In this document: one piece after another, positions 1 through 9,164 of the stretch
How positions within the stretch are numbered: position 1 is the first letter of the stretch
Layout: every line of letters begins with the position of its first letter
Origin: Alteromonas sp. LOR
GTDB taxonomy: Bacteria > Pseudomonadota > Gammaproteobacteria > Enterobacterales > Alteromonadaceae
DNA: 64,000 bases
NCBI RefSeq assembly: GCF_000753865.1
Contig: NZ_JQFW01000057.1
Coordinates: 416,223-480,222 of the forward strand
Direction of reading: 5' to 3'
Notes under the pieces: model-generated
Told to the model about the DNA's origin: nothing
The model's database searches: none
The model's input: the letters and a program-made list of their open reading frames with translations, nothing else
Translations under genes and position numbers: made by a program

Positions 1-262
1 CGTTTTGTAACGATTATTCTTTATTAGTCCTTTGCGTTACCGCTGTTGAAAGGCTACCTTAATTTAGATGGTGGGCATTATCTGTATTTTTGCCGCCCCA
101 AGAAAGGTTTAACACCTCGAAGTCATAACTAGCATTTACGACAAAAACTCACGCCAGAAACAGGCGTCAGGGAATGGTGTGTTGACCTACAAACTAACCT
201 ACGAATAAATTACGAATAAAGTCATAAACGTTTTGCAAACATAAAAATAAGGATAATATTTT
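1..262. other. Leader region before the M16 peptidase gene; no gene seen
   Basis: No credible coding region. A short hairpin with arms ACGCC and GGCGT lies near 151-168. Near 200-222 a short direct repeat (TACGAATAAA, then TACGAATAAA again after two bases) precedes the gene. The ribosome binding site AAGGATAAT lies just before the start at 263. The promoter could not be fixed by eye. Confidence 0.4.
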
Positions 263-3019
263 ATGAGTGTGTTCAAACATATTACCAGGCAGTTTTCTAA
301 AAAGTGCCTGAGTATCGTCGCTATTACCTTGGTAGGGATATCCCCCGTGGTAGCTAACGACGATATTGATATAAGCTATGAAAAGTTCACGATTGATAAC
401 GGTCTTACCGTTATTGTTCACGAAGATCGCAAAGCCCCCGTAGTCGCAGTGGCGGTTTGGTATAAAGTGGGATCGAAGGACGAGCCCGAGGGTAAATCTG
501 GTTTTGCTCACCTTTTCGAACACCTTATGTTCAACGGTACTGAAAACTACGATGACGAGTGGTTTGGACCTCTTCAAGAAGCTGGCGCTACTGGTCTAAA
601 TGGTACAACAAATTTCGACCGCACCAATTATTTTCAAACCGTTCCAACTCCAGCGTTAGACCGTATTTTATGGATGGAATCGGATCGCATGGGGCATCTT
701 TTAGGCGCAGTTACTCAAGAGAAGCTTGATGAACAACGCGGAGTGGTGCAAAACGAAAAACGTCAAAGAGAAGACCAGCCATACGGAGCGTTTTTAGGTC
801 ATGCTGTTAAAGCATTGTTCCCCAATGAACACCCTTACTCTCATAATGTTATTGGCTCCATGGATGATTTGAATTCAGCATCGTTAGATGATGTGAAATC
901 TTGGTTTAATAAATATTATGGTCCGAACAACGCTATCTTGGTGCTAAGCGGTGATATTAATGCCGAAGAGGCTAAACCGATGGTAAATAAATACTTCGGT
1001 GATATTGAGCCCGGTCCATCACTTGCCAAGTGGCAATCTTGGATCCCAAGTCGTTCAGCGAATACACGGGAAATTATTCAGGATAAGGTACCGCAAACTC
1101 GTATTTCTCGCTTGTGGGTGTCTCCTGAAAACAAAAGTGCAAAAGCCACAGATTTGTTAATTGCGGCAAGTGTGTTGGGCGATGGTAAAAACTCTCGCAT
1201 GTACAAAGAGTTGGTTTATGATCAACAGATTGCTACCAATGCATCAGTATTTAACTACGAACTGCAAATTGCATCCATCTTTGGGCTGAGTGTTGATGTG
1301 GCTGCAGGTGAAGATGTAGAAAAAGTAGAGCGCGAAATGGATAAAATTATCCAGGAATTCTTGCGCAAAGGACCAACGAAAGATGAGGTGAAGCTGGTAT
1401 CTACAAAATATCGCGCCTCAATTATTCGTGGACTTGAAGAAGTTGGCGGATTTGGTGGTAAAGCGGATAGGTTGGCAACGGGCGAATTCATTGCAGGCGA
1501 CCCTACTTATTTCAAAACAGAGCTAAAAGAGCTGGCTAATGCAACGCCTAAGAAGGTAAAAGCGGCAGCTAAAGAATGGTTAGGTGATGGCTGGCACCAG
1601 ATTACTTTTGTGCCATTTGAAGAGCATGCTGCTAGTGGCGATGGCGTTGACCGCAGTTCAGGGCTTCCTGATATTGCTGCTGAAACACAGCTTACCTTTC
1701 CAGAAGTAACCAAGACCACACTATCAAATGGCATAAATGTGGTATTCGCAAAGCGTTCTACCGTACCGCTTATTAATGTTGCTGTTCAGTTTGACGCAGG
1801 CTATGCCGCTGATGCGGGCGGCAAACTGGGTTTAGCAAGCTTTGCAACAGGGATGCTCGATGAAGGCGCAGGTCGCTACGACGCCCTTGAATTAGCTGCT
1901 GAGCTTGAGCAACTAGGCACAAGCCTTAATAGCGGCTCAAATTTAGATACGACAACAGTGCGTATGTCTATGCTTAAAGAGAATATGGAAGAGTCGCTTG
2001 CTTTGTTTGGCGATATTCTCAAAGATCCAACGTTTGATAAAGAAGAAATTGAGCGTCAACGCACATTGATATTAAGCAATATTGCACAGCAGATGACACG
2101 CCCGATAAGCATCGCGCTTACGCTGTTGCCACCACTGATTTACGGTGATGATCATGCCTATGGCATACCTTTCACAGGTTTAGGTACGGCGCCTGATGTG
2201 ACTTCAATTACGCGCAGCGATTTAATCGACTTCAAAAACACTTGGTTACGCCCAGACAACGCGACCATTTTTGTTGTTGGCGATACAACCCTTGACGATA
2301 TCAAACCCACGTTAGAAAAAGAGTTTGGTAAATGGAAAGTATCTGGTGAAAAAGGGACTAAGCAGATTGCTGAAGCACAGCTGCCTGAAAAAGGTCGAGC
2401 CATTATTATTGATCGCCCTGGGTCACAGCAGTCACTCATTCTTGCCGCTCACCTTGCACCGCCAACGGGTGTTGAAAATAACATCGCGATTAACGCGATG
2501 AACGAAACGCTCGGCGGCGCATTCACTGCGCGGGTAAACATGAACCTTCGCGAAGATAAAGGGTGGGCATACGGTGCTTACACATTCTTGCAGGAAGCTC
2601 GAGGACAACGGCCTTACATGGTTTATGCACCAGTGCAAACCGATAAGACTGGCGCGTCGCTAGAAGAGCTAAAGAAAGAGCTTAACGGCTATCTTGGCGA
2701 CAACCCGCCGACTGAAATGGAATTGAACAGAGCCCGACTCGATCAGGTACGTTCGTTACCCGGACAGTATGAGACAGCAGGTGCTGTACTAGGTAGCTTA
2801 TTGTCAAGCAGTCGGTTTAACCGCGAATTTAACTATCCAGAAAGCTTGGTAGAAAAATACAATGGCTTAACACTTGATGACTTAAATAGCGCAGCTAAAC
2901 AAGTTGTACAACCAAGTAAGCTTACGTGGTTAATTATTGGTGATGCTGAGAAAATTAAGGCGGAAGTAGAGGCCGCTGATATTGGACCTGTAACAGTTCA
3001 GGATATGAGCAGTCTTTAA
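263..3019 (+). CDS. Periplasmic M16 family zinc metallopeptidase (pitrilysin/insulinase type, two tandem halves)
   Basis: A 918-residue protein with an N-terminal signal peptide ending near VVAND (about residue 32). The inverted zinc motif HLFEH sits at residues 83-87, and the third ligand Glu is about 77 residues later in QNEKRQRE (about E165), so the first half should be catalytic. The second half, from about residue 480, repeats the fold without HxxEH, as is usual for fused M16 proteases in which the C-terminal half is structural. The probable role is degradation of peptides in the periplasm; substrates are unknown. The start is supported by AAGGAT about 8 bases upstream. A strong terminator follows, so the gene seems to be transcribed alone. 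Confidence 0.93.
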   Translation: MSVFKHITRQFSKKCLSIVAITLVGISPVVANDDIDISYEKFTIDNGLTVIVHEDRKAPVVAVAVWYKVGSKDEPEGKSGFAHLFEHLMFNGTENYDDEWFGPLQEAGATGLNGTTNFDRTNYFQTVPTPALDRILWMESDRMGHLLGAVTQEKLDEQRGVVQNEKRQREDQPYGAFLGHAVKALFPNEHPYSHNVIGSMDDLNSASLDDVKSWFNKYYGPNNAILVLSGDINAEEAKPMVNKYFGDIEPGPSLAKWQSWIPSRSANTREIIQDKVPQTRISRLWVSPENKSAKATDLLIAASVLGDGKNSRMYKELVYDQQIATNASVFNYELQIASIFGLSVDVAAGEDVEKVEREMDKIIQEFLRKGPTKDEVKLVSTKYRASIIRGLEEVGGFGGKADRLATGEFIAGDPTYFKTELKELANATPKKVKAAAKEWLGDGWHQITFVPFEEHAASGDGVDRSSGLPDIAAETQLTFPEVTKTTLSNGINVVFAKRSTVPLINVAVQFDAGYAADAGGKLGLASFATGMLDEGAGRYDALELAAELEQLGTSLNSGSNLDTTTVRMSMLKENMEESLALFGDILKDPTFDKEEIERQRTLILSNIAQQMTRPISIALTLLPPLIYGDDHAYGIPFTGLGTAPDVTSITRSDLIDFKNTWLRPDNATIFVVGDTTLDDIKPTLEKEFGKWKVSGEKGTKQIAEAQLPEKGRAIIIDRPGSQQSLILAAHLAPPTGVENNIAINAMNETLGGAFTARVNMNLREDKGWAYGAYTFLQEARGQRPYMVYAPVQTDKTGASLEELKKELNGYLGDNPPTEMELNRARLDQVRSLPGQYETAGAVLGSLLSSSRFNREFNYPESLVEKYNGLTLDDLNSAAKQVVQPSKLTWLIIGDAEKIKAEVEAADIGPVTVQDMSSL

Positions 3020-3036
3020 ACAAGCTCTCATAATAG

Positions 3037-3067
3037 AAGCCGAAGCAACTATTGCTTCGGCTTTTTT
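3037..3067 (+). terminator. Rho-independent terminator of the M16 peptidase gene
   Basis: A perfect 12-bp stem, AAGCCGAAGCAA with TTGCTTCGGCTT, a 3-base loop and a T run, 18 bases after the stop codon. Confidence 0.92.
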
Positions 3068-3117
3068 ATTTGCAGCTTTATTACATTGACACCTTTTTTG
3101 AAATGAGGAAATGCTAA

Positions 3118-4239
3118 ATGAAGACAATTGAGGTGCATTTGGTCAATGCGTTTACCGCTTTTGAAAAGGGCGGAAACCCTGCGGGAGTGGTGCTTAATGC
3201 AGATAGCTTGTCTGTTGAAGAAAAACTTAAGGTTGCTCAGGCTGTGGGCTATTCTGAAACTGCCTTTGTATCTAAAGACGAACACGCCGATGTAGCGCTG
3301 TCATTTTTCACCGTCACTGGCGAAGTTGATTTTTGCGGCCATGCCACTCTCGCTGCATTTTCACTGATGTTTAAAAAAGGAATATTACAAGCAGGGGACT
3401 ATACACAACGCACAAAGGCGGGAATGCTGGGGGTGAGCATCACGGACGAAGGTAATGTGGTTATGGGGCAGAAGTCGCCAGAGTTTATTCAACGCCTTAC
3501 CTATGAAGGGATATCTGAACTCATTGGAATTGCACCTGATATTTTGGCATCTACTCATCTTCCCATTGAAGTTGTATCTACTGGGCTGCCGGATATTATT
3601 GTGGCGGTGCCACCAGGGTATTTAAGTAAAATTGATTTAAACGTAGATAAAACCACCGAGTTTTGTCAACAGCATAATGCAGTAGGTATTCACGCCTTCG
3701 AGCTTTGTGAACCCTCGTCTAACCTCACCGCGAGTTGTCGAAACTTCGCCCCTTTGCTAGGGATAACAGAAGAGTCGGCTACCGGAAGTGCCAGTGGTGC
3801 CTTGGCCTGCTATTTGGCTAAGCATGGTATTGATGGGATTAGTTCTGACGAGCCTAGTTTTGAAAAGAGTAGTATTAAAAAGACTAGTATTGAAGAGAGT
3901 TACATCCAAGGTAGCAGTAAAGAGGATAGGTGCTTAGCAGGCGCCAGTTTGGAACATAGCCTTGTGAAACATAGCCTTGTGAAAGATAGCAGTGTGAAAG
4001 ATAGCCATGTAGAAGAAAGCCAGTTGGTAGATAGGCGCACAGAAGGTCAGCCGCACAACATATCAAATTTAGTTTTAAACTACGCTTTTGAACAGGGGCG
4101 GGCAATGATGTGCTGTTCACATATTTTTGCAAAAGTTGTTAACAATGAAAGCAAAGATGAAGAGAGAGAAAGAACCAAGTGGGAAGTGTCAGTGGCAGGC
4201 ACCGCAAGCCCAATGGGTAACAAAGCTGTCGTCCTCTGA
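3118..4239 (+). CDS. PhzF family isomerase/epimerase with a pentapeptide-repeat insertion
   Basis: A 373-residue protein; PhzF relatives are usually about 260-300. The N-terminal half has the family pattern FTAFEKGGNPAGVV, the catalytic glutamate in GYSETAF (E47) and DFCGHATLA; the second half has ESATGSASGALACYLAKHG. After residue 241 comes a block of about 70 residues (242-311) encoded by a 15-bp tandem array, then the last family strand resumes at FEQGRAMMCCSHIFA. Family members are isomerases or epimerases acting on small metabolites; this one's substrate is unknown. The reading frame stays open, so it is probably still expressed, but the insertion lies just before the C-terminal strands of the second half and could affect folding. 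AGGAAATGCTAA precedes the start. Both gene ends lack obvious partners. Confidence 0.85.
   Translation: MKTIEVHLVNAFTAFEKGGNPAGVVLNADSLSVEEKLKVAQAVGYSETAFVSKDEHADVALSFFTVTGEVDFCGHATLAAFSLMFKKGILQAGDYTQRTKAGMLGVSITDEGNVVMGQKSPEFIQRLTYEGISELIGIAPDILASTHLPIEVVSTGLPDIIVAVPPGYLSKIDLNVDKTTEFCQQHNAVGIHAFELCEPSSNLTASCRNFAPLLGITEESATGSASGALACYLAKHGIDGISSDEPSFEKSSIKKTSIEESYIQGSSKEDRCLAGASLEHSLVKHSLVKDSSVKDSHVEESQLVDRRTEGQPHNISNLVLNYAFEQGRAMMCCSHIFAKVVNNESKDEERERTKWEVSVAGTASPMGNKAVVL
3841..4050 (+). repeat. In-frame 15-bp tandem repeat array inside the PhzF-family gene
   Basis: Fourteen consecutive 15-base units, diverged, reading as pentapeptides such as SFEKS, SIKKT, SIEES, LVKHS, LVKDS, SVKDS. The clearest neighbours are 3961-3975 and 3976-3990, which differ at one base, and 3991-4005, which differs from the latter at two. 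The array starts with AGTTCTGACGAGCCT and ends with CGCACAGAAGGTCAG. Because the unit is a multiple of three the frame is kept. The product is charged and Ser-rich and probably forms a surface loop. Confidence 0.9.
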
Positions 4240-4403
4240 CATAATGTGTCTCTAGGGACTTCATGCAGTTAGCAAAAATAGCGGTTTGAAGCACTTTTAT
4301 ACCGGGAAGGTAATGTTAAAAAAGGCCATAGCGCTAAGTATATAAGCCGTTTTATGAGGCTCTACATTCCATGTTTTGTGTAGCGCTGTTGCCTAGTTTT
4401 GTA

Positions 4404-4643
4404 CTAATCTTGGGCTCGTTTTACCCGAATTTTATTGTTTGCCACCGTAGTGTGGTGAAGACTTTTAAGAGCACTGTTAGCTTCACTAGCATCAGCCATC
4501 TCAACAAAAGCAAAGCCTTTAGATTGGCCTGTCTCGCTATCGAGTACAAGACTGCATTCGTTCACTGTACCGTGTGCTGAAAAAAGGGTAACAATTTCTT
4601 GTTCTGTCGTCGTTCTCGCAAGATTGCGAACCAAAAGTTTCAT
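4404..4643 (-). CDS. Small RRM-domain RNA-binding protein
   Basis: A 79-residue protein that is essentially a single RNA recognition motif. The RNP2-like strand is LLVRNL at residues 3-8 and the RNP1 octamer is KGFAFVEM at about 42-49, followed by the usual acidic, alanine-rich second helix. Single-domain RRM proteins of this size are common in marine gammaproteobacteria and cyanobacteria, where some are cold-induced. Target RNAs are unknown. It stands alone, convergent with the PhzF-family gene. The ribosome binding site is weak. Confidence 0.9.
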   Translation of the reverse strand: MKLLVRNLARTTTEQEIVTLFSAHGTVNECSLVLDSETGQSKGFAFVEMADASEANSALKSLHHTTVANNKIRVKRAQD

Positions 4644-4729
4644 AAGATTATCGCTTTTAAAAATGAGTGTGTATTGTCTCAGGTCTATACAAGCAAACCA
4701 AGAAAAGAATTTTTTATTCGATTAGCGCT

Positions 4730-4797
4730 AGCCCTGATTCTGCTAAAGCCTGATTCTGCTATAGCCTGATCCTGGTAAAGCCCTGATCCTGGTAAAG
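4730..4797. repeat. Four-unit degenerate tandem repeat (16-17 bp) upstream of the M24 peptidase gene
   Basis: Units at 4730-4746, 4747-4762, 4763-4778 and 4779-4795 follow the pattern AGCC(C)TGATYCTGSTAA. Units 1-2 share ATTCTGCTA and units 3-4 share ATCCTGGTAA, as expected for stepwise duplication. The tract lies between the start of the RRM gene and the M24 gene. No function is apparent. Confidence 0.85.
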
Positions 4798-4889
4798 TTA
4801 ATCCCGCGGTGTTAGCGTTTAAACACTATATAAATGATGCAATATTCGACTTAAGCCACAAGCCAGTTGCTCGTAAAAGGAAAATAATA

Positions 4890-6335
4890 ATGATCTCGCA
4901 CAAACGGTACTTTCCGTTAGTTTTGATTACACTGATGGGGGGAGGGCTCTGTGAAACTGCTTATAGTCAGTCTAACGGGTACAAAAAGTCATCCTCAGAA
5001 GAGTCCTATGCAATACAGCCCAATGCCGTGAATGCCATACCTTCTTCTGAGGAGGTTGAGGGATATATCGAGTACTTCAGCTCACCATCTCCTTGGCCTG
5101 AAATACGAAAAAAGCGCATTAGCACACTATTACCTGATGCAATGGCTGCAGCCAATTTGAACCACTGGTTAATTGTATGCCGCGAGAATAACAATGATCC
5201 CCTGGCCAATCATGTAGGTTGTGAAAATGCGGGCGGCACGGCGGTGGTACTCTTTAGTAAAGATAGTGAATCCGACGAAGTGACTTCACGGATATTTTCA
5301 CCATTGAGTGAGTCAACGGCGCTAAAAGAATTAGGTACGTTTGACTTTGTAATCGACGTAGAAAAATCACAAAGCGCGTTAGAGGCGGCATCATCGTATC
5401 TCACTCAGCAGAATACGAAAGGCCAAATTGGGATCAATAGTTTTACCGTTAACCCACTTGCTGATGGACTAAGCCATTCACAATATATCGCTCTTAACGA
5501 CGCCTTTACAGGCACTGATGTTTCACTTATAAGCGCTGAAAACACTATCTATTATTGGCTTGCGAGAAAGTTACCGGAAGAAGTAGAGATAATGGCGAAG
5601 GCCGCGGCTATCACCTCAAGGTGGGAATATGAAGCTTATCAATCTGTAATACCCGGAAAGACAACTGACCTAGACATTGCTCAATTCTTAAAGCGTAAAA
5701 TGTCGGACGCGGGAGTAGGCGATGGTTGGGCTCCTAGTCAAAACCCAGCGGTCAATTCTGGTTCTGACCGTGGACATTCACACCCTACTAATCGGGTTAT
5801 TCAGCGAGGGGATGTGATTCAAATAGATTTCGGTATACGAGTTTTCAAACAGTGGGTCACTGACATTCAACGTTTTGCCTATGTGTTGCAAGAGGGTGAA
5901 GCACAACCACCGGAGCAACTTCAGCATGCTTGGGCAAGTGCAATCCATGGCCGCAATGCAGCATTTAACGCCATGATCCCTGGCGCTACGGGCAATGCCG
6001 TTCACAAAGCGCAGCAACACGTTATGCAGCAATCAGGCTCTCTACCAGTTATGTGGAGCACAGGTCACCCCGCAGGTTACGTGGCGCACGATGTTGGGCC
6101 TAATTTAGGAGTGAGGCCGGCCTCAGATAAATTGTTAGATACGCAAATGACCTTCGCCTTTGACGGTTTTTTCAGCTGGCATTATTTGGCGCCTAGTAAA
6201 AACCACACAGCAGTACTAAAGGAAGAAAAAGGCAATAACACTAAAACGATTTCAGTAGAGGACATGGTAGTCATTCAGGAGGGTGGTGCTAGATTTCTAA
6301 CACCACCGCAAACTTCTCTTATTCTAATAAATTAG
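4890..6335 (+). CDS. Secreted M24 family (Xaa-Pro aminopeptidase-like) metallopeptidase
   Basis: I start it at the ATG at 4890 rather than the in-frame upstream codon at 4809, because AAAGG lies 9 bases before it and the product then begins with a proper signal peptide (MISHKRYFPLVLITLMGGG). The mature protein has a creatinase-like N-terminal domain and a C-terminal pita-bread domain. Metal-site segments seen are GDVIQIDFGI (first Asp), VTDIQRF (second Asp), STGHPAGYVAHDVG (His) and SVEDMVVIQEGG (last Glu). The fourth ligand, normally Glu in a TxEPG-like strand, appears as Asp in TFAFDGFF (codon 6162-6164). The likely role is trimming of proline-containing peptides in the periplasm; whether it is fully active is uncertain. 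It is probably monocistronic. Confidence 0.85.
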   Translation: MISHKRYFPLVLITLMGGGLCETAYSQSNGYKKSSSEESYAIQPNAVNAIPSSEEVEGYIEYFSSPSPWPEIRKKRISTLLPDAMAAANLNHWLIVCRENNNDPLANHVGCENAGGTAVVLFSKDSESDEVTSRIFSPLSESTALKELGTFDFVIDVEKSQSALEAASSYLTQQNTKGQIGINSFTVNPLADGLSHSQYIALNDAFTGTDVSLISAENTIYYWLARKLPEEVEIMAKAAAITSRWEYEAYQSVIPGKTTDLDIAQFLKRKMSDAGVGDGWAPSQNPAVNSGSDRGHSHPTNRVIQRGDVIQIDFGIRVFKQWVTDIQRFAYVLQEGEAQPPEQLQHAWASAIHGRNAAFNAMIPGATGNAVHKAQQHVMQQSGSLPVMWSTGHPAGYVAHDVGPNLGVRPASDKLLDTQMTFAFDGFFSWHYLAPSKNHTAVLKEEKGNNTKTISVEDMVVIQEGGARFLTPPQTSLILIN

Positions 6336-6399
6336 GTGTATCTAGAGCGCGTGTTATCCATCAGGTAGCACGCTATTACTCTGGCTGCTTAGATATTGT

Positions 6400-6858
6400 T
6401 CACAGGTAGGTATCGGGATGAATCTTATTAATCTTCCAGTCACCGTCTTCTTTTATAAGGTCTAAGCTGCGTAATTTCTCGATTTTATCATCGCCATACA
6501 TACCGCTTAAAAAGACGGTAATGGTAGATTTCTCCGCAAACTCGGTTCTGCCTAAGCTGCCAGATGTTTGAGGTGTTACGATTACTGTGTCGTATTTTAA
6601 ATTGAGAAGATGTCGCTGAACGTTTCTATTGGTGTGGTAACGTTTAAGTATGCGAGTCATCTTTTCACTAGATAATGAAATGGCTTTATCTAGATTGTCA
6701 TCTTCATATACGCTATTTAAAAAGGCAACGGCAGTGTATTCAGGTGTACTTTCATCCAGCATGCCATAGCGCCCAATTCCCTTTTCTTTCTCACCACATG
6801 CACTAAGCACTAGCAAAGCGGTTAGCCAGAACACGATATACAACTTATGAGCGTTCAT
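6400..6858 (-). CDS. Hypothetical lipoprotein
   Basis: A 152-residue protein with a clear lipoprotein signal: hydrophobic stretch, then LSAC with the lipidated Cys at residue 21, preceded by AGGAG at good distance. The remainder (about residues 35-150) has the look of a small alpha/beta domain with a conserved-looking end, KEDGDWKINKIHPDTYL, similar in style to NTF2-like or DUF4878-type lipoproteins in which a Trp-Lys-Ile strand ends the fold; I cannot assign the family firmly. Function unknown. It is convergent with the M24 peptidase gene. Confidence 0.8.
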   Translation of the reverse strand: MNAHKLYIVFWLTALLVLSACGEKEKGIGRYGMLDESTPEYTAVAFLNSVYEDDNLDKAISLSSEKMTRILKRYHTNRNVQRHLLNLKYDTVIVTPQTSGSLGRTEFAEKSTITVFLSGMYGDDKIEKLRSLDLIKEDGDWKINKIHPDTYL

Positions 6859-6983
6859 TCTTTCATACTCCTGAGCGTTTTTCTTAACGGGCAGAGCGCG
6901 CTATTTTGCGCGTGTTTTAATCTTCCCACTATCTTTGTCTGCAAGAATACCAAAAATGTTGCTGCTAAACGAAATGCAAAGAC

Positions 6984-7017
6984 AAAAAAAGCGAGAAACT
7001 GGAATAAGTTTCTCGCT
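6984..7017 (-). terminator. Rho-independent terminator downstream of cysK
   Basis: An 11-bp perfect stem, AGCGAGAAACT with AGTTTCTCGCT, followed on the minus strand by seven T. It lies about 130 bases after the cysK stop. The gap holds two weaker hairpins (GATAGAG with CTCTATC; CGCTAA with TTAGCG) and no gene. Confidence 0.9.
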
Positions 7018-7148
7018 CTTGTTTTCAATGATAGAGACTGCTCTATCTTTCTTCATGCCGCATGTTTTTTATACTCAAACATGTTAATCGCTAAAATCCG
7101 TTGGCCTTAGCGACACTCTGCGTTGTTAAGTAGCAGAAGCTTTGTCTA

Positions 7149-8114
7149 TTATTGCACTTCTTCTTGATCGTCGAAGGCTCCGGCAAACATTGGGCTACTT
7201 AAGTAACGCTCAGTTGCGCTGGCTAAAAGCACGACAACAATCTTGTCTTTATTTTCTGGACGTTCAGCAAAACGCTTTGCTGCAACAACCGCCGCACCAG
7301 AAGAAATACCCGCTAATATGCCTTCGTCGGTCATTAGCTTGCGCGCCATATCCATACAATCTTCGTTTGAGACTTGCTCTACTTCGTCGATAAGATCTAG
7401 GTCAAGGTTGCCTGGGATGAATCCTGCACCAATACCCTGAATTTTATGTGGGCCTGGCGTTAACTCTTCACCCGCAAGTGCTTGGGTGATAACAGGAGAG
7501 TCAGTTGGCTCAACCGCAACAGAGGTAATGGCTTTACCTTTGGTTTTTTTAAGGTAACGACTTACACCGGTAATGGTACCGCCTGTACCTACGCCAGCGA
7601 CGAAAGCATCAACTTTACCATCGGTGTCTTCCCAAATTTCAGGCCCCGTGGTTTTTTCATGGATAGCTGGGTTTGCCGGGTTGTCGAACTGCTGCAATAA
7701 CACGTACTTGTCAGGATCTGAGTTAACAATTTCTTGTGCAGCGGCAACAGCCCCTTTCATGCCTTTTGGCGCTTCGGTAAGCACTAGGTTTGCGCCTAAT
7801 GCTTTAAGCAACTTGCGACGCTCTAAACTCATGCTGCTTGGCATGGTTAGCGTTATCTTATAGCCTCGTGAAGCCGCAACAAACGCTAGGGCAATACCTG
7901 TATTACCACTTGTAGGCTCTACAATCTCTTTGCCTTTGGTCAGTACACCGCGTTCTTCCGCATCCCATACCATGTTTGCACCAATACGGCACTTAACGCT
8001 GAAGCTTGGGTTACGAGATTCTATTTTTGCGTATACGTTACCAGAGGTAACGCGATTTAATTTCACTAATGGCGTACGGCCAATCGCAAGAGAATTGTCG
8101 TCAAATACGTTCAT
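7149..8114 (-). CDS. cysK: Cysteine synthase A (O-acetylserine sulfhydrylase)
   Basis: A 321-residue PLP enzyme converting O-acetylserine and sulfide to cysteine and acetate. The PLP lysine lies in [14 protein letters not shown] (about K42), the substrate loop is PTSGNTG, and the PLP phosphate is bound by [10 protein letters not shown]. The SVKCRIG form and length fit CysK better than CysM. Near the C-terminus the sequence reads [11 protein letters not shown] where relatives mostly have a proline before the Ser pair; this is unlikely to matter. AAGGATTAG precedes the ATG. It is monocistronic with its own terminator. Confidence 0.95.
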   Translation of the reverse strand: MNVFDDNSLAIGRTPLVKLNRVTSGNVYAKIESRNPSFSVKCRIGANMVWDAEERGVLTKGKEIVEPTSGNTGIALAFVAASRGYKITLTMPSSMSLERRKLLKALGANLVLTEAPKGMKGAVAAAQEIVNSDPDKYVLLQQFDNPANPAIHEKTTGPEIWEDTDGKVDAFVAGVGTGGTITGVSRYLKKTKGKAITSVAVEPTDSPVITQALAGEELTPGPHKIQGIGAGFIPGNLDLDLIDEVEQVSNEDCMDMARKLMTDEGILAGISSGAAVVAAKRFAERPENKDKIVVVLLASATERYLSSPMFAGAFDDQEEVQ

Positions 8115-8327
8115 TTCTAATCCTTAACTCGTTCTTGATTCGCAAGCAAATCCCAACAGTCGTGATCTGTACGACCTTTTTAATAGTTAATAATTCATAG
8201 CCTGAATTTGGGGATTTCTTTATACCCCTATATCATTGGCCCCAAACGTAAAAATGCAAAGTGTTTTTTAGCTATATGTTATTGTTAAATTACATGAAGA
8301 CGAAGAATTAAACGGAGTATAAGAAGA

Positions 8328-9164
8328 ATGGCTTTTAGTGGCACGTCTAATTACATCGCAACCAAAGACTTACAGCTTGCGGTAAACGCAGCGATTACTC
8401 TAGAGCGCCCCTTATTAATCAAGGGCGAGCCAGGTACCGGTAAAACAATGCTTGCTGAAGAGCTCGCTGAAAGTTTAGGCACTGAGCTTATCCAATGGCA
8501 TATCAAATCGACGACTAAAGCTCAGCAAGGACTGTACGAATACGATGCGGTTTCCCGTCTTCGTGATTCACAGCTTGGCGACGATCGTGTTCACGATATT
8601 AAAAACTATATTGTTAAAGGAAAGCTTTGGGAAGCGTTTACCGCTGAAAAACGCCCAGTACTGCTCATTGATGAGATAGACAAAGCCGATATCGAGTTTC
8701 CAAACGACTTATTGCTCGAACTCGATAAAATGGAATTCTATGTGTACGAGACTCAAGAGCGCGTTGTCGCCGCTCAGCGTCCCATCGTTATTATCACGTC
8801 CAATAATGAGAAAGAATTGCCCGACGCTTTCTTGCGTCGCTGCTTCTTCCACTATATTCAATTTCCAACACCTGAAGATATGGAAGAGATTGTTAATGTT
8901 CACTTCCCTGATCTTAAAAAGAACTTGCTGAGCGAGGCATTAGGTGCATTTTTCAATTTACGCGATGTGCCAGGGCTTAAGAAAAAGCCATCGACCTCTG
9001 AGTTAATTGACTGGCTTAAGTTGCTGGTCGCTGAGGATATTCCACCAGAGGCCCTGCACAATAAAGATGGGAAAGCATCTATCCCACCACTTTATGGTGC
9101 ACTGCTGAAGAATGAGCAAGATATCCACCTGTTTGAAAAACTGGCCTTTATGGCGAGACGCTAA
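8328..9164 (+). CDS. MoxR-type AAA+ ATPase
   Basis: A 278-residue ATPase with Walker A GEPGTGKT at residues 33-40, Walker B VLLIDEIDKA at about 111-120 and an arginine-finger segment DAFLRRCFF. Its stop overlaps the next start (TAATG), so it is translationally coupled to a VWA protein. MoxR-VWA pairs act as chaperone-like machines that mature metal enzymes or remodel complexes; the CoxD/CoxE pair of carbon monoxide dehydrogenase is the best-known example of this lineage. No such target enzyme is encoded nearby, so the client is unknown. GGAG precedes the start. Confidence 0.93.
   Translation: MAFSGTSNYIATKDLQLAVNAAITLERPLLIKGEPGTGKTMLAEELAESLGTELIQWHIKSTTKAQQGLYEYDAVSRLRDSQLGDDRVHDIKNYIVKGKLWEAFTAEKRPVLLIDEIDKADIEFPNDLLLELDKMEFYVYETQERVVAAQRPIVIITSNNEKELPDAFLRRCFFHYIQFPTPEDMEEIVNVHFPDLKKNLLSEALGAFFNLRDVPGLKKKPSTSELIDWLKLLVAEDIPPEALHNKDGKASIPPLYGALLKNEQDIHLFEKLAFMARR

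Noticed and set aside
3841..4050. CRISPR array in the PhzF-family gene
   Set aside because: The 15-base units are contiguous with no spacers and stay in frame, so it is a tandem repeat.
4371..4580. Open frame on the plus strand opposite the RRM gene
   Set aside because: It is antisense to a clear RRM domain, has no ribosome binding site and codes for a Cys/Val-rich peptide without any fold signal.
6847..7110. 87-codon frame between the lipoprotein gene and cysK
   Set aside because: It begins inside the lipoprotein start, runs across the cysK terminator hairpin and shows no domain.
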